Shown here: positions 37,101 to 46,616 of the stretch, one piece after another
How the letters are laid out: each line of letters opens with the position of its first letter
Numbering within the stretch: position 1 is the stretch's first letter
NCBI GenBank assembly: GCA_018257865.1
Contig: JAEUBA010000003.1
Span: forward strand, 914,663-978,662
Source of the DNA: Stereocaulon alpinum
Taxonomy: Eukaryota > Ascomycota > Lecanoromycetes > Lecanorales > Stereocaulaceae
Reading direction: 5' to 3'
Length of the DNA: 64,000 nucleotides
The notes under the pieces: model-generated
What the model saw: only the letters and a program-made list of their open reading frames with translations
Database searches by the model: none
Told to the model about the DNA's origin: nothing
Position numbers and translations under genes: made by a program

Positions 37101-37767
37101 GCGCCATCGGACTTTGAATCACCAGGTCAGTATTACTAGCTCTCACTTGTTCGAGATGTTGCTAACAACCCCTTATGAAGCTTGGCTTGAGCCGCGCGCT
37201 GAAGAATTTCCCGACCGTTCAATGGCCATGGAGGACATTCAGAGACAGTTGCCCAAGAAGCCGGTTAGCAGATCCGTTCTCTGCTCTATTGACTTTCATT
37301 ACGCTAACGTTTTCGTTCTCTAACAGATCTCAAGCTACACCATCAAAAGGCCCAACCCTAAATACGCAGGTTTGGAGCCCGGCGATCCACGCTCAGAGCT
37401 TATCCTTGGAATGAATAAAGCTCCGAACTTCGTACCATTCCTTCTCAACGGCTTCTCGGCGGAAACACCAGAAGGTGCCAACCCAGATCCTGAGCGCGTC
37501 GTAGCAATCAGCCCAATGGCTCAGGTCCGTCGCGGTAATTATAAGACGCCGACCTTCGTTATCCACGGCGAGAAAGATGAGATGATACCACAGACTATGG
37601 CCATCGATTTCGGCAAGGCCTTGAAAGAGGCGGGAGTTGAGAGTGACTTGCTAATTGTTCCTGGTGCTAAGCATATGTACGACATCTCCTTAAAGCCTGG
37701 AAAGAAAGGATGGGAAGACACTATTCTTCCGGGCTACGAGTTCTTGTTCAAAGCCTTGGGGAAGTAG
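31185..37767 (+). CDS. Non-reducing polyketide synthase, SAT-KS-AT-PT-ACP-esterase
   Basis: Six exons (31185-31790, 31840-33337, 33405-36716, 36772-37125, 37181-37263, 37327-37767) encode 2097 residues of an iterative type I enzyme that should build an aromatic polyketide. SAT: GFCAG with Cys132. KS from about 387: DTACSAS with Cys558, ECHGTG with His693, and GSIGHCE with His731 just after intron 2. AT: GHSFGE with Ser997. PT: SGHSVLE with His1318 and TLDNF with Asp1503. One ACP: GVDSLS with Ser1699. After a linker of about 60 residues comes a C-terminal alpha/beta-hydrolase: IHAGG, GWSAGG with Ser1891, GEKDE with Asp2035, and GAKH with His2067. Every catalytic residue is present. No methyltransferase, reductase or thioester-cyclase domain is seen. 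The hydrolase probably releases the product; which aromatic acid is made is unknown. Confidence 0.95.
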
Positions 37768-38135
37768 AGCGAGCAATGAAGAACGAGTGGAAGGATGTGG
37801 CTGATCCCCGTGGCGTGGGTGTTTCTTTGCGATCGAATCCCTGGTTACATGGCGAATTCTAAATTTCATTTAAAAGTTGCAACCTTGTATAGACAGCTAT
37901 TTTAATCATTAGATCAAGAGAGGATGATCCCTTTACAACATCGCAATGTTCATATCATCGTGGTACCGTAGACACAAAAGCAGCAAGGTCGAGCGGCAAC
38001 ATTCCGCTCCTATGACCTCGCGTCTCAACCAACGCGTTGTTGCCGTTCGTCACCAGTGACCCTCAGGCACTCGCATATCAAGAGCCCAACCTCACTGAAG
38101 CAACTTCTATCCCGTGAGACCGTATCGCGCCCACC
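37768..38135. other. Intergenic region between PKS and NatD gene
   Basis: These 368 bp hold the 3' end of the PKS transcript and the promoter of the next gene. No coding signal was seen. Confidence 0.5.
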
Positions 38136-38837
38136 ATGGCCCCCAAGAAAACCATCGAAACCCTCAACGCCCTCCCCCTCCCCGACTACCGCGCGAAACT
38201 CTGGCCCCACGACCCTACACTCATCCACACGCACAAAGACACTTCTACAACCTACAACATCTCCCTCGAAAGCCCCTCTACGCTTCCGAGCAATGTGTTC
38301 CGCGCATGCTTCGACCTCATCGCCAGTACCAGCTCGGCAGACTACGAGGCTTCAAGTAAGGGCTGGTCGCCTGCTAAGAAGAGGAGGGAGATGAGGCTGC
38401 CGGATATGAGATATATACTTCTGAAAAACGCATATGAGGACGGGGAGGGGAATGGGGAGAACGATCAGGATCAGGATGTGCAAGGGTTCATGTCCTTCAT
38501 GCTCACGTACGAAGATGGCTACGAGGTCGTTTACCTCTATGAAATCCATCTTTCACCACAGTTACAGGGACAGGGGTTAGGCAAGAAACTGATGGATATG
38601 ATGGAGGAGGTGGGCAGGAAGGCTGGGGTGGAGAAGAGCATGTTGACTGTTTTTCGGAGGAATGAGGCTGCGAGGAGCTTTTATGAGAGGCTGGGGTATG
38701 GGGTTGATGAGTTCTCGCCTAGGGCGAGGAAGTTGAGGGGTGGGGTTGTGAGGGAAGTGGATTATCTGATATTGTCGAAGGGTCTGATGGGTAAAGAGGG
38801 CAAAGAGCGGAGCATCAAGAGACGGAAAGCAGGGTGA
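38136..38837 (+). CDS. NAT4: N-alpha-acetyltransferase NatD (Naa40/Nat4), histone H4/H2A
   Basis: A single exon of 233 residues starts at CCACCATGG. NatD acetylates the N-terminal Ser of histones H4 and H2A. The GNAT core is visible: GFMSFMLTYEDGYEVVYLYE, then YEIHLSP (135-141), the acetyl-CoA loop QGQGLG (144-149), and TVFRRNEAARSFYERLGYGV. The YEIHL block and the DMRYIL strand before it are characteristic of Naa40 rather than other GNATs. A basic C-terminus is consistent with nuclear or ribosome-side work. The stop lies 38 bp from the convergent stop of the PIG-U gene. Confidence 0.85.
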   Translation: MAPKKTIETLNALPLPDYRAKLWPHDPTLIHTHKDTSTTYNISLESPSTLPSNVFRACFDLIASTSSADYEASSKGWSPAKKRREMRLPDMRYILLKNAYEDGEGNGENDQDQDVQGFMSFMLTYEDGYEVVYLYEIHLSPQLQGQGLGKKLMDMMEEVGRKAGVEKSMLTVFRRNEAARSFYERLGYGVDEFSPRARKLRGGVVREVDYLILSKGLMGKEGKERSIKRRKAG

Positions 38838-38875
38838 AGGATTAGGCGGCGTCAAAGCGACCCGTTGCTGGGTAT

Positions 38876-40360
38876 CTATATCTGTCTAACGTCTTTACCT
38901 TTCATCTCCGGCCGTTCTACTTCCCACTCGTCTCGAAGGACAGCGAACAGCGAATCAGCCACGATCTCGGACAGGCCGAGGTTCCAGACCAGGGTGATGG
39001 CGTAGAAGAAGTTGGCGTTGCCGGAACCGGCATATATCCAGAGGTAGTAGAATGCTGGGCCGAGCATCGTTGCGTACAAAATCGTGGCCATGGCGAAGTA
39101 GGTATAGCGCATTACTGGAGCTATCAGTATGGGAGAGTGCACAGAAGGTGCGAACCAAAGAGAGGTACTTACACGGGAAGATGTGCCTATATAATGGCAG
39201 CATAGCGAAGTACAATGACGTATCCGACAGACTAGGATACGGCTTGAAGATAGCAAATATCCCAAGCAGAGTTGTGATTACGAACAGCGGCTGTTTGCGA
39301 AGCCGAATGCATAAGCCTCCCACATAGCCTCCCAGATGCAGCCAAAATACGCCCAGAAAGAACTCCCGGAACGAGTCGAACATTTCAATAAAGAAGTACC
39401 ACCACAGTCCCATGTTTGGGGTGAGGTCAGGAAGAAGTAGTTGGACACCGTACGTCGAAGATAGGAACTCCCACAAGCCAGCAGTGAGGATGTTGGAGAG
39501 GTATAAGAACCATGCATTAGTGCCGAGGAAGATGGAGGTATATTTGACGGAGTAGGTGCTTAAGAACAGCATTTCTTTCTTGTTTCTTGCCTGTCTGTCA
39601 TAGCATAGCAGGATTAGCGGAGGAAGGAGAAGGATTGGGTAGAGCGAGAGGTATGAGGCAAGTCCCAAAGCCAAGATCGAGCTCATCGGTTTTCCTGAGA
39701 CGGCATTCGAAACCGCATAGAGGATAGCGCAGTTGGTGAACACGCTTGTAGGCCGGCCAATGCATGTTGCAATGGTGAAAGGGTTGAATAGGTACCTGAT
39801 GGCCTGTCAATCTGGGAAGAAGCATCGCTAGACCCTGTCAACTCACGCTGCTCCAATGGCTATGCTATCCCACTTCAACTCTCTCCGTGGCGATGTAAAG
39901 AGCCGCGAGGAGCCAGCCTCGCCCGACTCAGCGATATGTATGAGTGCATTAGCACAAAGGAGGTCGAGAGCGATGTATAGGAGGCTAGTCAGAGGAGAGA
40001 AGATGGAAGATGGAATAAGCGCGAATAAAGATAGCAGTAAGGGTGCCTATGTTTCAGCTGTCAGCGACCCCAGACTTGTACAATCTGCGCGTAGTATGCG
40101 CTTGCCTGGTGAAATACACCGCCATCGTAGGGGGAGACATTATGTGTGTAGAGGAACAGGCCTTCCTGCACTGGACACGAGTTAGCTAATGCTACAACTT
40201 CAAGATTGAGCCACTCACACCGCTTGAAGCTCGTTACTGGCGTCGATATCTCCACTCGGCCTGTCAGGAGATCTGGTAAGGAAGGGAACGCGAAGAACAG
40301 AAGCAGTCTTAGTGCTGTCGCGGAGCCGAAGAGTAAGGCTTTTCGCCGGTCAATCACCAT
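38876..40360 (-). CDS. GAB1: GPI transamidase subunit PIG-U/Gab1 (Cdc91)
   Basis: Minus-strand exons 40360-40219, 40170-40106, 40046-39847, 39795-39173 and 39114-38876 give 422 residues, normal for the family. PIG-U is a multi-pass ER subunit of the complex that attaches GPI anchors to proteins. Diagnostic sequence: RVEISTPVTSFKRLQEGLFL (across intron 1), YTHNVSPYDGGVFHQ and APLLLSLF (across intron 2), followed by many hydrophobic helices with YLFNPFTIATC and FREFFLGVFWLHLG. Intron 2 is GC-AG type (CAG|GCAAGC); a GT alternative 24 nt further on would insert eight residues into a conserved block. The gene is head-to-head with pescadillo, with 245 bp between the starts. Confidence 0.92.
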
Positions 40361-40605
40361 GCTGAAGAATATCTCACTACGACGGCCTCATGCTGACGAG
40401 GTGCCGCTACTGGAAGTCACAATGATGCAAATAAAGGTTTGTTGTATACGGAAACCAGAGCTTGAGGTACGGCGGCAAGCGGGGAAGGTTCGCCGATGCG
40501 CCGGGAAAAACTGCCTCTGCACAGCAATTTTCGAGACCATTGGTTTGAAGACGACCGCAACTGTTCGTCCATTTTCATTGACGCTCCGATTCGAGAACAG
40601 CAACC
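40361..40605. promoter_or_regulatory. Bidirectional promoter between PIG-U and pescadillo genes
   Basis: Only 245 bp separate the two divergent start codons, so both core promoters must share this space. No TATA element is obvious, as is usual for housekeeping genes. Confidence 0.6.
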
Positions 40606-42902
40606 ATGGGCAAGATCAAGAAGAAAGGTAATTTCTCTTCCCTTTTGAGACCGTCTCCCTTACTCACATTGTGTACAGGCACCTCTGGGCAAGCGAAGAA
40701 CTTCATGTATGTCTACCTCGACCCACGTCTGCACTTCCAGCTACCATATGATCCCATTCCCTAGCGTCGTGTGCAATTCTGTTCAGGATGTTGACAGAAG
40801 TGTAGTACACGAACACAAGCAGTGCGCAAACTTCAGGTATCGTTGCCAGACTTTCGACGACTATGCATATTCAAAGGTGAGCAATTACGGTTCTCCGAAA
40901 ACCAAAGCGGCTACTTAACATTGGCATTGCAGGCATATATCCTCGAGAACCCAGGAACAAGAAGAAAGCCAGCAAATCATCTACACATTTGACGACCTTC
41001 TACTACACAAAGGACATACAATACCTCCTCCACGAACCTCTCCTCGCCAAGTTTCGTGACCACAAGGCATTAGCGAAGAAGATCGCGAGATCTCTGGGTA
41101 GAGGCGAAGTCGGAGATGCAGCAAGGCTAGAGAAGAAGGGAGCAGGGAAACTTTCACTGGATCACATCATCAAGGAGAGATACCCCACGTTCATCGATGC
41201 GCTCCGAGATCTCGACGATGCCTTGTCTCTCCTGTTCTTATTTGCCAACTTGCCCTCCACATCCACCGTTCCTCCGAAAACTATCGCTCTATGCCAGAGA
41301 CTTTGTCTTGAATTCGAGCATTATCTAATCACCACCAACTCACTACGAAAGTCCTTCCTCTCAATCAAAGGCATATATTACCAAGCTACTGTGCAGGGCC
41401 AAGACATACTATGGCTGGTACCATACAAATTTGTGCAAAGAGTAACAGGAGATGTCGACTACAGGATCATGGGAACGTTTGTCGAGTTCTACACCACGCT
41501 GCTGGGCTTTGTGAACTTCCGGCTCTACACATCAATAGGTCTTGTGTATCCTCCAAAGTTCAACGCGAAGAGCGACGAGCAAGGAGGAGAGCTAGGTGCG
41601 ATTACGCTTGAGGGAAAGGGCATTGAAGAGCCGAAACAGATTGAGGCGCAGCCAAATGGGCACGTCAATGGGGAGGTGATTGGAGAGACTGAGAGATGGG
41701 GCTCGAATGAAGAGATACAAAAGAAGATCGCAGCAATCGAAGAGCTTCCAGATACGGATATTGATGGCCAAGATGGTCAGGATGGAAATGCGCCGGGGGC
41801 TGAGGAGGCTATCAATGATGCCATAGACACCTTTGAAACGACTGGTAACGATGCAGACGTGTTACCGCAACCTCAGGCAAGCGGGACCGAAGCAAGTTCA
41901 CTTTTCGCACCCTTCACGTTCTTCTTGTCTCGGGAGACGCCCAGGCAACCTCTTGAGTTTATTCTACGCTCTTTCGGTTGCAAGAGAATAGGCTGGGATG
42001 CTGTCCTGGGTGACGGCGCTTTCACGAACAATGAAAGTGACCCAACTATCACGCACCAAGTGGTTGATCGTCCACCATTAGCCGGCTTGCCAGAAGAACA
42101 AGTTCCCAGCACTGAGTCAGGCGCTCCAGCTACACAAATTGTAAAGCCAGGACACAGAATACCGGGGCGAACATACGTGCAGCCTCAGTGGGTATGGGAT
42201 TGCATCAACGAAGTCAAGCTCTTACGGCCTGATCTATATGCCCCAGGCGCTACTCTTCCACCCCACCTCAGCCCATGGGTGAAGCCCACGAAAGGCGCCT
42301 ACGACCCAACCGCACCCTTGGCCGAGCAAGAGAGAGAAGGCGAAGCAGAAGAAGCCGAGGACCTTGACGATGGCGAAGAAGAAGAGGCCTCAGAAGAAGA
42401 AGTCGAAGATGGCGTTCCACGCCCAAAAACCAAAGCACCACCCATAGATACAGACACGATAGACGAACACGGCATGTCCATCGCAAACAGCGACTCAGAC
42501 TCCGACTCCGCCCACTCAACCACCTCAGCCACATCCTCATTCACCGGCTTCGACGACACCGGCGCAGCCTCAGAATCCGAAACCGAAACCGCGCACACCC
42601 AACACCAGCGCGAACTCGAAGCCGAAGCCGCGGGCCTCACGTTCTCTGAGTCCGCTGGGCTTACAAAAGCTAATGGGACGCCTGTCAAGGGTATATTGAA
42701 GCAGAGTAAGGGGGATGAAGCGAGGAAGAAGGCGGCGAGGAAGAGGAGGGAGGAGGAAGAGGAGTTGGAGAGGAGGAAGATGATGATGGGGAGGAAGAAG
42801 AGGAAGTTGGTTGATAAGATGTTATTTTCCAATAAGGCGAAGGATGGGGAGGCGGAGAAGTTGAGGGCGAAGAGGAGGAAGATTGAGGCTGGGAAGGCTT
42901 GA
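40606..42902 (+). CDS. NOP7: Pescadillo homologue Nop7 (ribosome biogenesis)
   Basis: Exons 40606-40627 (22 nt), 40679-40706 (28 nt), 40806-40876 and 40933-42902 give 696 residues. Nop7 is the scaffold of the PeBoW complex needed for 60S subunit and rRNA maturation in the nucleolus. The short exons join to the diagnostic start MGKIKKKGTSGQAKNFI, ITRTQAVRKLQVSLPDFRRL and GIYPREPRNKKKASK. FYYTKDIQYLLHEPLLAKFR opens the large pescadillo domain. A BRCT domain lies around residues 345-450 (FTFFLSRETPRQPLEF ... YVQPQWVWDCINE). It is followed by a long acidic Glu/Ser tract and a very basic C-terminus (KKAARKRREEEEELERRKMM). Complete and typical. Confidence 0.95.
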
Positions 42903-43073
42903 TGGGTGGTGTACCTGCTAAGGGAGCTGATGATGTGATGATGTATCCGATGCTAGATGCTAGAAACATTTGAGTAAGCGTGAGCTTAGTTCATTGAAGT
43001 CTATCTGTTGAAGAATATCTACATTTGCACGTTGAGTGCCAAAACCTATTGCGTCTCTAAAATTGAAGGCATC

Positions 43074-44692
43074 TCAAGATGAGCTGTCTTCCTTCGTCCC
43101 ACCCGTCTCCAAGACCTCTAGAAAGCCGCCGACAAGATGCGTGCTTCCTGTAACGAACACCATGACTTCCCCGTCTTCGTCTCTCGCAATACTTCTACAC
43201 CATTCCACAGCTTCCTCGATAGTCCCTTTTACCGCCACTTTAGTCTGTTCATCGATGCCTCTCCACGTCTCTGCCAACCCTTTCTGCACTTCGAGTGCAT
43301 CTATAGCTGTGCCGCTCATGTTAAGACTCATCAAATCAGGCTTGTAGCCTGCTTCCTTGAAGGTTACATTTGAGCAGAAGACTGCGTGAGTGAATGGCCG
43401 CTCGTCTTGTAATGCGGCAGCTAGTGTGGTGTGGAGAGCTTTGGCTAGAGCCTTCGCATCGCGTACTTGTTGGTTGAACATGAGTATCCGTGTCCGTCTT
43501 CCGCCTGGCCTATCTGCCAGCGGTATCAAAGACGCAAACCACGAGCTTGCCACCTCAATGCTTTCTAGTGTGTGGCCGCTATCGATGCGCCACGAGATGT
43601 TGTTCTCATGACGAGTCTCGCAGCGGCCCGCCCAGCGTACTTGCTCGAGACCATGAACAAATTCAGGTGGAAGGTCGTCACCGTGGCGAGGATGATCGTG
43701 ACCAAGTGCATACAGGTGATGATCAGCAATTGCAATAGCAAGGCTAGCATTAAACTGCTGAAAGTCCCCAGCAAGGCCAAGCTTGATCCTTTTGAGCGAA
43801 GGATCCCGTTCGACTACGTGAAGCTCGACTGGGGTTTCTGCTGCGCGTTTGCGGAGTACCTCGAGCGCAGTTATAGGCTGAGGAGCTGTGAAGCACGGGG
43901 CCCCAGCTTTCATGATGCCCCCTTTGTGCCAGGCTATCTCTTCGATGGTATTGCCGAGCATGGCTGTGTGGTCGATCCCCAGGCTTGTAATACCGGTGAC
44001 TCGCGGAGCTATCAGAATGTTGGTACTATCATATTCGCCGCCAATGCCACACTCAATTATGGCCGTATCGACTCCCTCTTGTATGTATGTGTGGAAGGCC
44101 ATCAGGCACAAGTAACGAAAATAGACTGGCTTGCACGTCTTGTCTGTGGGCTCGCCTTTCGCGCGTGCCGACTCCTCTAGCCGGTCCCATGTTTCGAAAA
44201 AGTACTTTGCGAAAGCTTCCTCTGAAAGTGGCTCGTTATTGATCTGTATTCGCTCCCGTACGAAGCGAAGATGTGGTGAAGTATACAGGCCGACTTTATT
44301 CAGTATAGGCTTTGATTGAGCCGCTGACGGCAGATATTGGGCCAAGATAGAAGAGATGATTGCACTGGTTGAACCCTTCCCTTTTGTTCCCGCAATATGT
44401 ATGGCATTCAAGGCATTGAGATCGGACGGCTGCAATCAGCCTCAGCCCCATGATTCTTGTGACATCGGCAGCAGCAGAGGCTCACACCTGATATCCTATC
44501 CTCCGGAACCATTCAATCATCTCAGGTATTGCATTCTTGTTTAAGCTCCTACCCTCCTTCCTCATCTGATTGACAATACTAAAATTGCTCTGTAAGGTGT
44601 TGAGGGCCGTGATGGCATCCTAGGGAGGGGTAAGAGTGCGACAAGCCACTCAGAATTGAAGACAGCTAGCTTACTGCGTAAGTGCGCACCAT
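43074..44692 (-). CDS. Folylpolyglutamate synthase (tetrahydrofolate synthase)
   Basis: Minus-strand exons 44692-44675 (18 nt), 44619-44488 and 44429-43074 give 501 residues. The enzyme adds gamma-linked glutamates to folates in cytosol and mitochondria, keeping them in the cell. The ATP-binding loop is IHIAGTKGKGSTSA at the start of exon 3. RTYADAITALNTLQSNFSIV and MIEWFRRIGYQ are built across the introns. YFRYLCLMAFHTY, ECGIGGEYDSTN and ITSLGIDHTAMLG are family blocks. An in-frame ATG 75 nt upstream (44767) would add MHRIWASKSSVPYYLIRRFS..., a basic stretch like a mitochondrial presequence, so two start sites are possible. The gene is convergent with NOP7 (171 bp gap). Confidence 0.93.
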
Positions 44693-44767
44693 CTTGCGCG
44701 ACTGAGCCGAGAAGCGTCTGATCAAATAGTAGGGCACAGAGCTTTTGGAAGCCCATATTCTGTGCAT

Positions 44768-45392
44768 CAGTACATGGCCGGTGCAATAAATGTCCGAAAG
44801 CCACAGGATCTTTCTGGAGACTCCATGAGCGTTAGATGTCAAGCAGAGAGAAGGCTGCAAAAGATGTTCGGTAAAGGCTTCGATACCTAGCCACTTACGG
44901 CAATGAGCTTCGAACAGTCGTCTGCCGCTACCTTAGACGCCGTTCCCGACAGCTCGCTTGGCAGGAGCAGGGGGCTATAACCTCCCAGCCTAGCCAGCTC
45001 AATCAAAGCTCTCCTCATACCTGTCTGTGGACCGCATTTTGCTGGTGCGGCAGTTAAGTACCAATCGAATGCTTGGAGTTGTAGGACAGTGTAGTACTCT
45101 AGAATTTGAGCAAACAAGTATAGACGCATTTGAGGCCAGTGGCTGAGTCTGCATTTGACTATCTATTGATTAAAGTAAGGTACCGATCAGAATAGAGGAC
45201 AAGATGATACGCTAGCGACGATGCCCGAAGAGTCGCCGTGACCACAGAGCAAGCCTAAACGCCAACCCCGGACCAGGTTGCATCAGCTGAGACCGACTCG
45301 ACGAGTGCGAGCCAGCGTCCTCACTCCACACATAACGTCTCTCACAATAACAAATCCATCACACCTCCGAAAAGATCATGCTTGTTCAACCT
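44768..45392. other. Intergenic region between FPGS start and Rab5 stop
   Basis: 625 bp. An open frame of 80 codons at 44887-45129 (minus) has no recognisable domain. The promoter of the folylpolyglutamate synthase gene lies here. Confidence 0.5.
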
Positions 45393-46285
45393 CTAGCAAT
45401 TGCAAGCACCGCCACCTTGGGTTCCGGGTGCCTCTGGCCTTAGATCAACCCCTTGCCTTGGGTTCGATCTCATGTTCCTCGCACCCGCTTGCTCAAGTGG
45501 CAGCTTTCGTGCAATAGCCGTGAATAGTTCTCGAACGTTCTCCGCCGTCTTCGCTGATGTCTCAAAGAAGAGTAAACCTGCCTCCCTTGCATATGCCTCC
45601 GCATCTGATGTTGTAATAGCGCGCTTGTCTGGGTGTTCCGCCACCAAGTCTGCCTTATTGCCTGCAAGAGCGATGATTATGTTCTCGTTGGCTTGTCGTT
45701 GTAGTTCTTTCACCCAAGCCTTCGCTTTATCTAGGGAAGACTGCGGACGGATTAGCAAGATCTCGATATGGTGGGACTGCTTCGTACGGCTTGTGTTATA
45801 TCGTAAACAACAACGGCGCAGTTTGCGTTTCTGTAGTACATGGGAGCAAGGGATTTGTATCGCTCTTGTCCTGCAGTATCCCATATTTCGAACTTGACTG
45901 TAGTGGTGTCGTCGAGGGAGATGGTTTGTGTGAGGAATGCGGCGCCGATGGTGGATTCTCGATAGTCATCGAATTGGTCCTATAACTCGTTCAGCTGCCA
46001 TTCATGATGTGAACATGTAGCCAGGCCGTCAAAGTGACTTGGTGGATTGACCTTGACGAATCTTAGAACTAAGGAGCTCTAAGGCAGTGTTAGCGTCGAA
46101 CTTCGAGGCGTTTGGGACAGCGCAGGCGTATCACCTTTCCGACAGCCGATTCCCCTAGGTATTGTGTCAGTCTTCCAGTATTATGGCTTCATCTAGAGAT
46201 CCAAAACGAACATACCCAGTAGGACAAGCTTGAACTGGGCAAAACGGGCACCTGGTCGTGTGCCGGTCGATACCCGAGACGTCAT
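45393..46285 (-). CDS. Rab5-family small GTPase (Vps21/Ypt5-like)
   Basis: Minus-strand exons 46285-46216, 46154-46135 (20 nt), 46078-46052 (27 nt), 45979-45788 and 45740-45393 give 218 residues. Rab5 controls early endosome fusion and vacuolar sorting. The P-loop GESAVGKSS is spread over exons 1-3. Switch I gives DDYRESTIGAAFL, switch II WDTAGQERYKSLAPMYYR, base-binding motifs are GNKADL and ETSAKT, and the C-terminus CNC is a geranylgeranylation signal. The effector sequence and the length are those of Rab5 rather than Rab7 or Rab11. The start has 331 bp in common with the divergent SAC1 gene. Confidence 0.95.
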
Positions 46286-46616
46286 GATAACTGAGTTAGA
46301 GCGATGAATACAGAGTGTCTTTGGGAGTAATGTTCCGGTTCAAAGAGTAGAGTGAGTCTTGTATGGCTTCGGAGATGGTGGGAGAAGTAATGGAGGCCTT
46401 TGAAGCGCAGGCAATACATGCCTTAGCGTCTCCATCAAATGACGCTCGATAGGGCTGACGACTGGAACCAAGCTAACACGAGGCTTTTCGAGCTTGTTTT
46501 TCTAGACGTAAGTACACATTGAGCAGCAATCCTCATGATGATACGATAGCGAGTCCTCGACCGCTACTCCTGCTACACCTTCCTGCGTCCTGCAAACCCT
46601 CATTCTATAGATAGCC
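46286..46616. promoter_or_regulatory. Bidirectional promoter between Rab5 and SAC1 genes
   Basis: 331 bp between two divergent starts; both promoters must lie here. No clear TATA box was seen. Confidence 0.55.

Noticed and set aside
42268..42969. Minus-strand Leu/Arg- and Ser-rich open frames
   Set aside because: They are antisense to the acidic Glu/Ser tract and basic tail of pescadillo, whose codon bias creates long antisense frames.
44887..45129. Minus-strand open frame of 80 codons upstream of folylpolyglutamate synthase
   Set aside because: Fairly protein-like but with no recognised family, and no splice join to the downstream gene that preserves a better start.
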